Assembly (NCBI GenBank): GCA_016932235.1
Contig: JAFGDF010000297.1
Coordinates: 1 to 33,372, forward strand
Source: Deltaproteobacteria bacterium
GTDB taxonomy: Bacteria; Desulfobacterota; DSM-4660; Desulfatiglandales; HGW-15
Length of the DNA stretch: 33,372 nt
Direction: 5' to 3'
The position numbers were made by a program, and so were the translations under genes. Shown piece after piece: positions 1-8,603 of this stretch (position 1 is its first letter; the number at the start of each line of letters is the position of its first letter). The notes under the pieces are model-generated. The model ran no database searches, was not told the DNA's origin, and saw only the letters and a program-made list of their open reading frames with translations.

Positions 1-54
1 CAAACATCAGGGCGGATAAATATCATCATTATCGGCGAACAGCTGGGATTCTAA
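1..54 (+). CDS. Possible C-terminal end of an upstream gene (partial)
   Basis: Frame 1 is open from the window edge to a TAA at 52-54 and would encode about 17 residues ending in IIIIGEQLGF. It converges on the ClC gene, whose stop is 18 bases further on. The hydrophobic strand followed by a short polar tail looks like a protein C-terminus, but the piece is too short to assign to a family or to be sure it is coded. Confidence 0.25.
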   Translation, partial: QTSGRINIIIIGEQLGF

Positions 55-71
55 TTTATAATTCAGCAAAC

Positions 72-2414
72 TTATAGAAACCCTTTTTTTCCGAATGCCG
101 CCATTATATCTCCCCGGCTGATTACTCCCACAAGCTTTTTGCCGTCGGCTGCATCTGTAACGGGCAGGATTGCAAAATTGCCGGAAACGATCTTGCCCAG
201 CGCCGAAAAAAGCGTTTCGTCTTCGGTTATTGTGACCACCTTTCTTGTCGCAATGTCCCCGACCTTAAAAGGAGTATTATCTTTTGACGCCTCCAGGAAG
301 TCAGATAGTGAGACTATCCCCACAAGCCTGTGTTTTGAGTCAATAACTGGAAAACTGGGATATTTCTCCTGGAAAATGATTTCCTTTAATTCATCCTGGT
401 CCATATCTTCATTGACGGATATGATGTCCCGGTTCATTGAGTCTTTTACATCGATCCTTTTTAACATTGTGTTGACATCATCACCAGTGGAATGAGGTTC
501 CGGTCTGCCGGATTTAAGTTCCTCAATACGCTGGTTATAATGCTGAATAACCTCTCTCCTATCAAGCATGCCTAATAATTCGGAGTGATCTTCATCTTTT
601 ACCACGGGAATTCTATGCAGATTTCGGATAGTGAACTTTTTGAAAACCTCATTCAGGTCCTCTGATGGAGTGGTATATATAACTTCGGAATCGGCGATAT
701 CCTTCATTATAACCACATTGTCGATCTCCTGGTTGAACAGAACGCCGCGGATGTCATTAATGGAGAAAATTCCTGTTAATTTTTTGTGTTTATCAACAAC
801 GGGAAAATAATATTGCTGGCTTGCCTGGAAGATCTCTTTAAATTGGTCAAAAGGCAGGTCTTCGGGGATTAGCTGTACTTTTCTGAGATGTGGCAAGAGG
901 TCTTTGACTTTTATGGTCGAAAGTATATCTACAAAGAATTCACCGAGATGCGCGTTCGATTCTATTTTGGTCCTTACCTGTTTGACATAAATAGTCCATT
1001 TACTGGAGAGGATGTATCCAACAGTACAAACCATTAAACTGGGAAGCAGGAGGCGGTATGAGTTGGTCATCTCGCTTACGAAAATAATGGTTGAAAACGG
1101 CGCGTTTGAGACTACGCTGAAGAATCCTGCCATGCCTACAACGACAAAGGCGCCGGGCTGGGTGACGATTTCCGGTATTATCGCATGAAAGATTCTGCCT
1201 ACCGCGCCACCCAGAGAGCCGCCTATGACGATCGAAGGCCCGAATACGCCACCGCTTCCGCCTGAACCTATTGAAAAAGATGTTGTCAGTATTTTCCCCA
1301 ACGCGATGCCGATAAGGATCATCACGGGGAGCTGATTGTCAAGGGCCATCTGGGCGTATCCATATCCAAAGGAAAGGGTCTGAGGCAGAAAAAATCCTAT
1401 GATACCGGTGCATAAACCTCCAATCGCAGGTTTAAAATGATTTGGAATTTTTATGGACTTTGCGAGGTCATTCACGCCGTAGAAGCATTTTATGTATAGT
1501 ATCCCGGCCCCGACCAGAATGAAGACCAGAACAAGATAGGGCCCGAGCTCCAATGGATTCTGAAAGACAAAATTCGGCGATTCAAAAAGCGAACCCCACC
1601 CGAAAACAAGGCAAAAAAAGCAGTAGGCCACGACCGACGAGATTCCCGCAGGGATGAGCACATCTGATTCAAATTCAGGGTACCTGTAAAGGACTTCCGC
1701 GGCAAACAGAGCCGCTGCAAGGGGGGCACGGAAGATGCTGCCTATACCGGCAGCCATACCTGCAGCCAGCATAATCCGTCTTTCCCGGTCGGAAAGGCCC
1801 AGTTTTGTGGCGAAAAAAGAACCGAACCCCGCGCCTATCTGTGCAATAGGCCCTTCACGGCCGCCTGAGCCACCTGTTGTAAGAGTGATTGCCGAGGCCA
1901 TAGTCTTAATAATGGGTATCCTTCCACGGATAAATCCCCCCTTATTATGATAGGCCTCGATAGCGGCATCAGTCCCATGACCTTCCGCTTCCGGGGCAAA
2001 TGTGTAAACAAGCCAGCCGCTGATAAGCCCGCCTATGGCAGGAATAAACAACAATATCCATCTGTTAAAAATGGTTTGGGTCGGGTGAAAGAGGTGTCCT
2101 TCGCCTGCCGGAGTCGGTGGTCGATAACCGGCAAGAAGGTCCAGAAAAAAGTGAACGCCTAATTGACAAAGATAATGAAAGAGGATAGCTCCTAAACCCG
2201 CTATCAACCCTATCAGGATATAATAGGAAAACCATCTGCTGGCTCTTTTTATCCTGCTAAATGGTAAATTTCTAAAAGCTGTATTAATATTAGTAAACAT
2301 CTCGCTTTTTTTCGAAAACTTTTTGAAAATTGACAGTATTTTGGCGCTTTTTATAATATTGTTGATTGAGTCAGTCAAGGCTAAATCCTTTTTAAGAGCC
2401 TTCTCCATATCCAT
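72..2414 (-). CDS. ClC-family chloride channel/transporter with four CBS repeats
   Basis: A membrane chloride-conducting protein of 780 residues. The ClC core spans about residues 60-480. The anion-site motifs are visible: GHGTD at 145-149 (place of the E. coli GSGIP loop), GREGP at 185-189 with the gating glutamate E187, and GGVFGPS at 388-394. The C-terminal third carries four CBS motifs as two tandem pairs, about 500-625 and 655-780, which in this family bind adenine nucleotides and gate the pore. At the position of the E. coli internal proton glutamate (E203) the sequence is AEV, giving Val241 as in ClC channels, so a channel rather than an H+/Cl- exchanger is inferred. No good ribosome site precedes the first ATG. 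Met39, with a GCGAG upstream, is an alternative start. A palindromic motif lies about 50 bases upstream. Confidence 0.93.
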   Translation of the reverse strand: MDMEKALKKDLALTDSINNIIKSAKILSIFKKFSKKSEMFTNINTAFRNLPFSRIKRASRWFSYYILIGLIAGLGAILFHYLCQLGVHFFLDLLAGYRPPTPAGEGHLFHPTQTIFNRWILLFIPAIGGLISGWLVYTFAPEAEGHGTDAAIEAYHNKGGFIRGRIPIIKTMASAITLTTGGSGGREGPIAQIGAGFGSFFATKLGLSDRERRIMLAAGMAAGIGSIFRAPLAAALFAAEVLYRYPEFESDVLIPAGISSVVAYCFFCLVFGWGSLFESPNFVFQNPLELGPYLVLVFILVGAGILYIKCFYGVNDLAKSIKIPNHFKPAIGGLCTGIIGFFLPQTLSFGYGYAQMALDNQLPVMILIGIALGKILTTSFSIGSGGSGGVFGPSIVIGGSLGGAVGRIFHAIIPEIVTQPGAFVVVGMAGFFSVVSNAPFSTIIFVSEMTNSYRLLLPSLMVCTVGYILSSKWTIYVKQVRTKIESNAHLGEFFVDILSTIKVKDLLPHLRKVQLIPEDLPFDQFKEIFQASQQYYFPVVDKHKKLTGIFSINDIRGVLFNQEIDNVVIMKDIADSEVIYTTPSEDLNEVFKKFTIRNLHRIPVVKDEDHSELLGMLDRREVIQHYNQRIEELKSGRPEPHSTGDDVNTMLKRIDVKDSMNRDIISVNEDMDQDELKEIIFQEKYPSFPVIDSKHRLVGIVSLSDFLEASKDNTPFKVGDIATRKVVTITEDETLFSALGKIVSGNFAILPVTDAADGKKLVGVISRGDIMAAFGKKGFL

Positions 2415-2462
2415 AGTTTTACTGGTGACTGCTGATAATATCTGTTATAATTAAAAAATATG

Positions 2463-2490
2463 GTTCTTCTCCAATTTAATTGAAGGAATC
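2463..2490 (-). repeat. Palindromic 28-bp motif, copy 1 (inverse of copy at 27869-27897)
   Basis: The plus-strand stretch shares 26 of 28 positions with the reverse complement of 27869-27897, including 20 identical bases in a row. Its heart is the imperfect palindrome CTCCAATT-T-AATTGAAG at 2469-2485. It lies about 50 bases upstream of the ClC start and, read in the direction of that gene, has the same orientation as copy 2 has to its downstream gene. No T-run follows it on either strand, so a terminator is unlikely. An operator or small mobile repeat is possible. Confidence 0.6.
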
Positions 2491-2535
2491 ACCCAAAAAT
2501 ATACACCAGGTTTATATTTAGCCTGATGGTTAAAA

Positions 2536-2781
2536 ATCGCAGCGTGGGAAACTCTTTTTACGGTCGAACTCGTTCCTGGCTGGTTTAACGCATAAAGCCT
2601 TACGAGGCGGGCGGCGGATCATCTCAGTCATCGTCAGGACGGATCTGGGTCGAAAAACCCGGGAGCATTCCGCCCGCTCTCCGAGGCGTAGGCTCTACGA
2701 GCCGGAGGCTTGGCATGCACCTTACACAATTATCCTGCTTCTAAGGCTTTCGCCGATAAAAAGAGTTTCCCATGCTGCGAT
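2536..2781. repeat. 246-nt inverted-repeat element (MITE-like or structured RNA)
   Basis: The ends, 2536-2560 and 2757-2781, are inverted repeats identical at 24 of 25 positions, starting with ATCGCAGC. A second matching pair lies inside them (aaagcctta at 2594-2602 with taaggcttt at 2742-2750), followed by GC-rich internal hairpins such as GGGT/ACCC and GGCTC/GAGCC near 2645-2705. The whole element can fold into one long hairpin. It has no coding capacity, and no clear target-site duplication is visible. It is far more GC-rich than the flanks. It could be a miniature inverted-repeat transposable element or a transcribed structured RNA. Confidence 0.65.
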
Positions 2782-2839
2782 CCAGACCACCGGATTTAGG
2801 ATTATTGTTATCTTATTAGGCCTGTTTAGAGTCATCCGG

Positions 2840-2845
2840 TATAAT
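2840..2845 (+). promoter_or_regulatory. Candidate -10 box for the phosphofructokinase gene
   Basis: A perfect TATAAT lies 30 bases before the ATG. No recognisable TTGACA is present 16-18 bases upstream, so this rests on the -10 box alone. Confidence 0.35.
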
Positions 2846-2874
2846 TCTCTATGAAGGGGGCATAGGAGCTAAGA

Positions 2875-4071
2875 ATGGTAATTAATAAGCATAAGGGTGT
2901 TATCGCGATCCTGACGGGAGGCGGCGATGTTCCGGGTTTAAATCCTGCTATTAGAGCCATCACCATCCGGGCTATAAGGGAAGGGTATAAAGTTATAGGT
3001 ATCCGTCATGGCTGGGAAGGCACCATTGAAATGATCCCTGACAAGGATGCCGATAACACGGAGCACTACCAGATCCTCACCGAGGAGATAGTTAATAAAG
3101 CCGGGCGTACCGGGGGTACGTTTCTTCATACCTCCCGGGTTCGCCCGAGCCATGTCTCCAAGGCTAATGTGCCGGGACACCTGCGGGACAGGTACAGCAA
3201 TGAGATGAATGATCTCACACCTGAAGTGATTAAAAACCTGGATTTTTTGGGCATAGAGTACCTGATTCCGATAGGCGGCGACGATACGCTCAGCTATGCG
3301 GTAAGATTATACCAGGAGGGCGTAAAGGTGGTCGCTATTCCCAAAACAATGGATAATGACGTCCCCGGCACCGATTACTGTATCGGCTTCAGCACGTGTG
3401 TCACCCGGACGATTTCCATGACAAACAGTCTCCGCACATCAGCGGGTTCACATGAGCGCTTCCTCGTTATTGAGGTATTCGGGCGTTATGCGGGGTTTAC
3501 CGCCATGATTCCCACAATGGCTGGCGCGGCAAATCGCTGTGTCATACCGGAGCATAAGTTTGATATTGATCTTCTCGCTGAACTGCTGGTCCAGGATCGG
3601 TTCAAAAATCCGAGCAGGTATTCCGTGGCGCTGGTTTCCGAAGGCGCCATGTTTGAAGGAGGGGAGATGATCTTTAAAGAGGCAAGGATGGATGCCTATG
3701 GTCATAAAAAGCTGGGTGGAATCGGGGACCTTGTCTCTTCTGAATTAAGAGAGCGCGCCGCAAAATTTAACAGAGGAAAGCCCATCGATATTATTAACCA
3801 GAAACTTGGCTATCTCGTGCGATGCGGTGACCCTGATGCGATTGACTCAATTGTTCCGATGGCATACGGCAATCTGGCGCTGGATTTGATACTGGATAAA
3901 ATCCATGGCCGCCTTGTGGTGCTGAAAAACGGGCGGTATGGTAATATTCCGATTGAGGTAGTTGTGAGCTATAAGAAAATGGTTAATGTGAAGGAGCATT
4001 TTGATATCGAACGCCTGAGGCCTTATTATAAAAGCTTTGAGATGAAACCCCTGTTTATAATGACCAGTTAG
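2875..4071 (+). CDS. pfp: Pyrophosphate-dependent 6-phosphofructokinase
   Basis: A cytoplasmic glycolytic enzyme of 398 residues that interconverts fructose 6-phosphate and fructose 1,6-bisphosphate. The N-terminal phosphate-binding loop GGGDVPGLN is at 16-23. The donor-site motif reads GGDDT at 134-138 and the catalytic motif PKTMDND at 156-162. In this superfamily Asp at the second position of GGDxT (D137) together with Lys in PKTxDND (K157) marks enzymes that use PPi rather than ATP, so a reversible PPi enzyme is inferred. The sugar-phosphate site shows as VFGRYAG at 201-207. AGGAG at 2864-2868 lies 6 bases before the ATG. The gene stands alone, between the inverted-repeat element and the convergent thioesterase gene. 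Confidence 0.93.
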   Translation: MVINKHKGVIAILTGGGDVPGLNPAIRAITIRAIREGYKVIGIRHGWEGTIEMIPDKDADNTEHYQILTEEIVNKAGRTGGTFLHTSRVRPSHVSKANVPGHLRDRYSNEMNDLTPEVIKNLDFLGIEYLIPIGGDDTLSYAVRLYQEGVKVVAIPKTMDNDVPGTDYCIGFSTCVTRTISMTNSLRTSAGSHERFLVIEVFGRYAGFTAMIPTMAGAANRCVIPEHKFDIDLLAELLVQDRFKNPSRYSVALVSEGAMFEGGEMIFKEARMDAYGHKKLGGIGDLVSSELRERAAKFNRGKPIDIINQKLGYLVRCGDPDAIDSIVPMAYGNLALDLILDKIHGRLVVLKNGRYGNIPIEVVVSYKKMVNVKEHFDIERLRPYYKSFEMKPLFIMTS

Positions 4072-4145
4072 AGGCCTGCTGGAATTTATTCGACAGCCTC
4101 CTAAAAAAATACCTGATATTCTATAAAGGATAAAGAGGGGAGAAG

Positions 4146-4637
4146 TCACGGGGCAGGGTTTTCTGCGGTTCCATTTATCATCTGCGCGGGCATCCGCACC
4201 GCTATTACACGCCCTCGCGCGCAAACCTCTCCCCCGGCCGATACCGTAGCGCTTACCACAACCTTCCGGCCCTTGAGCTCTTCAATCTTCCCTCGGATTT
4301 CAAGCGGCATGCCAAGCGGTGTCGGACGCAAATACTCGACCTCCAGTTTCGCGGTGACGAAACGCAGCGGCGGATCAGTTCCCATCTCACGACCCTCTTC
4401 CCTGTACGACGCAGCCGAAGCGGTGCCCGTGCCATGGCAGTCGATTATCGAAGCGATCAGGCCGCCATAGACGTAACCGGGAATCGCAATGTGGTATGGT
4501 TTGGGATGGAAGATCGCAACTGTCTCCTCACCGTCCCAGTAACTTTTAATCCGCAGACCGTGATCGTTGAGTCGACCGCAGCCATAACAATAGCTCAGTT
4601 CATCCGGATAGTAGTCCTGAAATGATTTCTTATACAT
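4146..4637 (-). CDS. PaaI-family hotdog thioesterase
   Basis: A 163-residue single-hotdog protein, probably an acyl-CoA thioesterase of the PaaI/DUF4442-like group. It starts with a Cys-rich loop CYGCGRLNDHGLRI at 17-30 of the kind often seen in this family. It then has the central helix segment GGLIASIIDCHGTGTA, where the active-site Asp/Glu normally lies, and the strand pattern LEVEYLRPTPLG. The substrate cannot be read from sequence. Codon use is noticeably richer in G and C than in neighbouring genes. It converges on the phosphofructokinase gene with 74 bases between the stops. Upstream lies a 256-base GC-rich spacer without an evident gene. Confidence 0.8.
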   Translation of the reverse strand: MYKKSFQDYYPDELSYCYGCGRLNDHGLRIKSYWDGEETVAIFHPKPYHIAIPGYVYGGLIASIIDCHGTGTASAASYREEGREMGTDPPLRFVTAKLEVEYLRPTPLGMPLEIRGKIEELKGRKVVVSATVSAGGEVCARGRVIAVRMPAQMINGTAENPAP

Positions 4638-4893
4638 ATACTTTCTCTTTGTTTGATTTTAAATTTTTATATAAATCCGTTTCCCGCGATCAGGCGTGTG
4701 GAGCGCTTTGACTGCCTGCTGAAGCCCTGCATGTGCCGTGCCCGGCAAGGCGAACAGGTGTCGGCGCAGGCAGGTCGCGTCCATTTTTATCAGGCAGGCG
4801 GAGCGTGGCCATGCGCGATACCTTTAAAGGCGAGAAAGAAAATATTCAACCGTTATACGGGTCATCCTCTCCAAAATTCAGCGTGCGCCAAAG
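4638..4893. other. GC-rich spacer without a recognisable gene
   Basis: This gap separates the thioesterase from the REC-kinase gene, both read leftwards. It contains a few short repeats of the kind caggcagg (around 4767 and 4792) and small inverted matches (TGCCTGC/GCAGGCA). Open frames here are short, mutually overlapping and lack ribosome sites. I see no promoter, terminator or RNA that I can support. Confidence 0.4.
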
Positions 4894-6375
4894 TCAGCAG
4901 CTTATGGGGATTGACAGCGTGAAGGTCGTTCCTTTATCCGGAATACTTTTAACCTTGATCTCTCCTCCGCAGGATTCAACGATCTCCTTGACCATGGAAA
5001 GACCCAGTCCGGTTCCCGTAACTTTACGTGTTTTTGGATGTTTTACACGGTAAAACCTGTTGAAGATTTTTGCATGTTCTTCAATGGGAATTCCTATGCC
5101 ATGATCTTCAACCACTATCTCAAGAATGCCGCCTTCAATCCTGGAAGTGATATTAACCGTACCTCCATCAGGAGAATATTTTACCGCATTGCTGATAAGG
5201 TTGTTTATTATTAATTCAATTTTTTTAGGATCAGCCTTAATTGGTTTAATGTTATGAAAGGTGAAGACAATCTCCGAATTTTGACTTTCCGCCTGCGGCC
5301 TGATGAGGGCAACAGTTTCTTCAATTATGCGGGCGACATCAGTTAAAGCAACCTGGTCAACACCTGTGTCGTTTTCCATGTTCGCCATGTTCATCAGATC
5401 ATTGATTAGTTCCAGAAGCCCGTCTGTTTTGTTAATGACCCTTTTTAGAAATTCTTTCTGCTTTTCATTTAGGGGCCCTGTCAATCCATCAAGAAAAACA
5501 GTGTTTATCTGCCTGATGGCTGAGAGTGGGCTGCGGAGTTCATGGGTAACCATATTGATAAAATCGGACTTCATCCGGTCAACCTGCCTGAATAACGTAA
5601 TGTCTTCAATAACCGTAACCGTTCCGGCTATTTTCCAGAAGACCTCCCTGTCAGGTTCAAAGGCGGCTGCTGAGATACTCCTCAATATCTTTTCACCCGC
5701 CCGGATTTCGTGAGAAGTGAACTCATTTTCTTTATGATCTGATGACTGAAAATCTTTAAGCAGGTTTATGAATGATTCATCTTTTAAGACCTTTTCAACA
5801 GGAACTGGAGTTGTTACTTCATCGGGTATTGAAAGCAGCCTTTTCAGGGCAGGATTAAGAAGAACTATTTCCATGTTCATGTTCGTTACCATTACACCAT
5901 TGGGAATATAACCGACTATGGTTCTCAGTCGACTTTTTTCGATGTTGAGGTCATAAAGATTCTTTTTATATTCTTCCTGGAAAAGACGCGCTTTGGCCTC
6001 AAGTTTGTTCTTCTCCACAGCCTTGGCAACAATCATAAAGAAGTAATCCGTGTCAAAGGGTTTGGCTATAAAATCATAAGCCCCCCTCTTCATGCAGGAT
6101 ACTGAATTTTCTATATCGCCATGCCCTGTCAGCATTATGACAGGTAGATCCGGATGCTTTTCACGAATTATCTCCAGGGCCTCATCTCCCGACATCACAG
6201 GCATCTTGAGATCAAGAAGGACGAGGTGGGGATTCTCGTTCGTGATCACTTCAAGCGCAACAAAACCATTCTCAGCGGTTACAACCTCATAACCCCTGCC
6301 GGTAAGCAGTCTGCTGCAGGAACTACGGAAATCAGCCTCGTCATCGACAATAAGTATTTTATCATTTTTTTTCAT
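4894..6375 (-). CDS. REC-PAS-histidine kinase (receiver at the N-terminus)
   Basis: A soluble 493-residue signalling protein. An N-terminal receiver domain (about 1-120) has the acidic pair D11/D12, phosphoacceptor D55 and the conserved Lys K105. A PAS-like domain follows at about 145-262. The kinase core has the H-box THELRSPL with H278, N-box residue N396, G1 box DHGIGIP at 424-430 and G2 box GTGLGL at 454-459. No membrane segment is seen, so it is probably a relay kinase that takes phosphate through its own receiver. The ATG is 9 bases after the stop of the Na/phosphate cotransporter gene, with AGGTG before it, so the two are co-transcribed. A role in phosphate or ion homeostasis is inferred from that context only. 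Confidence 0.9.
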   Translation of the reverse strand: MKKNDKILIVDDEADFRSSCSRLLTGRGYEVVTAENGFVALEVITNENPHLVLLDLKMPVMSGDEALEIIREKHPDLPVIMLTGHGDIENSVSCMKRGAYDFIAKPFDTDYFFMIVAKAVEKNKLEAKARLFQEEYKKNLYDLNIEKSRLRTIVGYIPNGVMVTNMNMEIVLLNPALKRLLSIPDEVTTPVPVEKVLKDESFINLLKDFQSSDHKENEFTSHEIRAGEKILRSISAAAFEPDREVFWKIAGTVTVIEDITLFRQVDRMKSDFINMVTHELRSPLSAIRQINTVFLDGLTGPLNEKQKEFLKRVINKTDGLLELINDLMNMANMENDTGVDQVALTDVARIIEETVALIRPQAESQNSEIVFTFHNIKPIKADPKKIELIINNLISNAVKYSPDGGTVNITSRIEGGILEIVVEDHGIGIPIEEHAKIFNRFYRVKHPKTRKVTGTGLGLSMVKEIVESCGGEIKVKSIPDKGTTFTLSIPISC

Positions 6376-6384
6376 GACACCTAT

Positions 6385-8064
6385 TTATTTGGATCCTGAT
6401 ACGGCCTGGGCAATATTATAGCAAGAATTTGAGATCCTTTCAAAAGCGGTCATTATGTTTACAAAAATCATACCCTGGTCGACACCGCATATTTCCTTCT
6501 GGAGACGCGTGAGGTGCTGCACCTTCATTTCATCATCCATCTTCTGGATTTTAATCCTGTTCTCAGATGCATTGCTGATGATTTCTTTATCTTCATTTTT
6601 CATTGACTCCAGGACAAGATCGATGAACATTTCAGCTTCATTGGATATTTTCAGATAATCCCTGATGCCTTCATCAGAGAAAAAGAGATTCTGCTCAAAA
6701 TACTTTTCAAGCGATGAGGCTATATCTTCCACTGCGTCGCCTATCCTTTCCAGGTTGTTCACAATCCGAAGCAGTGAGCGGACCTCCGTGGATTCCTCGG
6801 GGCTGATGGAGCTCTGTGTCACTTTGACAAGGAACTGGGTCAGCTCTTTTTGCCGAAGGTCAATAATGTCCTCTTTTTTCCGCCATTTTGCTAATTCATT
6901 TACCTGCCGCTCATGAATAGAGTAAACGACTTTTCTGAACATAACCTGTACAAGTTCACCCATCCTGCTCAGCTCAAGTCTGGCTTTTGCGATGGCCACT
7001 GAAGGAGAATCGATATATTTCGTGTTAATATATTTTATATGATAGAAGTCGTCCAGCAGGTCTGTCTCTTTTATTTTATGAGGCGTAAGCCAGATAGTCA
7101 CTTTAATCAAATAGGGCAGCGCAAATAGAAAGATGAGCGCGTTTATTATATTAAACATTGAGTGTGAATTGGCGATATACCTCGAAATATTCTGATTTTC
7201 ACCATTAACAATGAGATCCGGGGGGCCGGACATCATGATCTCGCTTGTCACAAAAATGACAAGCCTGAGAAAAAAAGGGAAGAATGCAATAATGATCAAA
7301 ACTCCAATAACGTTGAAAAGAGAATGCGCGTTGGCCGTCCGGCGGGCGTTGACATTAAAGCCGATGCTCGCAAGCTGGGCCGTGATTGTTGTTCCGATAT
7401 TCTCTCCCATTATAAGTGAAATGCTTGTCTCAATATTAATAAGTCCCTGACTTGCCAATGCCATGGTGATGCCAACGGTTGCGCTTGAGCTTTGAAGTAT
7501 CATTGTTAACAGTGCGCCTGATAGAACGCATAAGATCATACCCGAAAAAGTTTCCGCATTGAACTTTGTAAAAAGGGATATGAAGGCGGGGTCATCCCTG
7601 AAAAGTGAAAAACCTGATTTCATGGTCGCAAGACCGTAAAAGACCAGACCAAAACCCAGCAGCACTTCTCCAATATAGACTCTTTTCCCCTGGCCTGAAA
7701 AAAATTTCAGGATCGCTCCTGCCCCAATGGACGGTAGGGCGTATGCGGTAACCTGGAACGCGATCAGTTGAGCGGTTACCGTAGTTCCTATATTGGCACC
7801 CAGTATCACGCTCACCGCCTGTGTAAGGTTCATTAGCCCGGAATCGACAAAACTGACCAGCATGACCGTTGTGGCGCTTGAACTCTGGATGATACCTGTC
7901 ACTATGGTACCGACGCCGCAGCCAATAAATCTGTTGCTGGTGACCAGGGTCAATATGTGTCTCATCTTTTTTCCGGAAACCTTCTGAAGCCCCTCGGACA
8001 GGATTTTCATGCCAAAGAGGAACATTCCCAGGCCTCCCAGTAATTGAAAAAACAAGTCGATCAT
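6385..8064 (-). CDS. Na/phosphate cotransporter (NptA/PNaS type) with C-terminal PhoU-like domain
   Basis: A 559-residue inner-membrane protein. The two inverted transport repeats characteristic of the family are clear. Each has a QSSSAT motif (60-65 and 191-196) followed by NIGTTVTAQL (91-100) or NIGTTITAQL (222-231). The membrane part covers about residues 1-330. The C-terminal part, about 350-555, is a helical PhoU-like domain, seen in many bacterial members and thought to couple transport to phosphate status. The family moves inorganic phosphate with sodium. A typical AGGAGG is not seen before the ATG. It is the middle gene of a leftward operon, after the small CBS protein and before the REC-PAS kinase. 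Confidence 0.9.
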   Translation of the reverse strand: MIDLFFQLLGGLGMFLFGMKILSEGLQKVSGKKMRHILTLVTSNRFIGCGVGTIVTGIIQSSSATTVMLVSFVDSGLMNLTQAVSVILGANIGTTVTAQLIAFQVTAYALPSIGAGAILKFFSGQGKRVYIGEVLLGFGLVFYGLATMKSGFSLFRDDPAFISLFTKFNAETFSGMILCVLSGALLTMILQSSSATVGITMALASQGLINIETSISLIMGENIGTTITAQLASIGFNVNARRTANAHSLFNVIGVLIIIAFFPFFLRLVIFVTSEIMMSGPPDLIVNGENQNISRYIANSHSMFNIINALIFLFALPYLIKVTIWLTPHKIKETDLLDDFYHIKYINTKYIDSPSVAIAKARLELSRMGELVQVMFRKVVYSIHERQVNELAKWRKKEDIIDLRQKELTQFLVKVTQSSISPEESTEVRSLLRIVNNLERIGDAVEDIASSLEKYFEQNLFFSDEGIRDYLKISNEAEMFIDLVLESMKNEDKEIISNASENRIKIQKMDDEMKVQHLTRLQKEICGVDQGMIFVNIMTAFERISNSCYNIAQAVSGSK

Positions 8065-8190
8065 AGTCTATTTTTTTCAGCAAATATTATATTTTGTTTT
8101 TGGCGATATTTATTTCTAATCTTGTTCATCGCAGCCGGTAAATGAAAAAATATGCATTTTTGAAATATAATCGTTTTTTAAATCTTTGTG

Positions 8191-8221
8191 GCAGCCTGCC
8201 GGCCAAAGTCCGGCAGGCTGC
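8191..8221 (-). terminator. Strong hairpin at the end of the small CBS gene
   Basis: GCAGCCTGCCGG (8191-8202) and CCGGCAGGCTGC (8210-8221) form a perfect 12-bp stem with a 7-base loop. It overlaps the stop codon of the CBS gene. On the minus strand it is followed by a weak run (tttaaaaaa), so it may act as an attenuator or RNA-processing/stability hairpin before the transporter gene rather than as a full terminator. Confidence 0.55.
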
Positions 8222-8442
8222 TAGCCTTCGAATGGCGCTTTCAGCCCCAGCATTTCCAGGGCGTCTTTAAGAAGGATCATTCCAACAACCTTATTGTTTC
8301 GAGTCACGGTTATTTTTTCAAGGTTATGGTCCAGCATCAGTTCAACGGCGCGGATTAATTTGTCATCAATAGATACATACGGGATGACGGACAAGCCTTC
8401 GTCGAAGGGAACAAGAATTTCTTGAATTTTTTTAGTTTTCAT
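8221..8442 (-). CDS. Small single-CBS-motif protein
   Basis: A 73-residue protein made almost entirely of one CBS motif. The pattern LIRAVELMLDHNLEKITVTRNNKVVGMILLKDALEML has been shortened here to its key parts: the helix VELMLDHN, the strand KITVTRNN and the closing VVGMILLKDAL. CBS domains normally act in pairs, so it presumably dimerises or pairs with another CBS protein. Ligands in the family are adenine nucleotides. It is the first gene after the sigma-54-like promoter at 8493-8508 and lies 156 bases before the cotransporter gene, with a strong hairpin between them. The ribosome site is weak (AAAGCAG). Confidence 0.75.
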   Translation of the reverse strand: MKTKKIQEILVPFDEGLSVIPYVSIDDKLIRAVELMLDHNLEKITVTRNNKVVGMILLKDALEMLGLKAPFEG

Positions 8443-8492
8443 ATTTAACTGCTTTGAAATTTTATAAACAGAACCAGGCCAAACACAAAAAA

Positions 8493-8508
8493 AGCAAAAT
8501 ATATGCCA
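8493..8508 (-). promoter_or_regulatory. Sigma-54 (-24/-12) promoter for the CBS-cotransporter-kinase operon
   Basis: The minus strand reads TGGCAT-ATATT-TTGCT, matching the consensus TGGCAC-N5-TTGCW at all positions but one and with exact GG-to-GC spacing. The predicted transcript would start about 12 bases downstream of the GC, leaving a short leader before the ATG at 8442. No activator gene is adjacent. The NtrC-type activator at 26480-27850 is one candidate in the window. Confidence 0.65.
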
Positions 8509-8603
8509 GGATACAAATAGACTGATCTGACAGTGATCTTGCAGAGGATTTAAGCGGAAATTGTAACCCGTCTATTCCCTTTTTTAAGAAATATGTAACC
8601 TGA

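Noticed and set aside
4068..4118. Possible terminator after the phosphofructokinase gene
   Set aside because: The stem needs a bulge and is followed by A rather than T residues on the plus strand.
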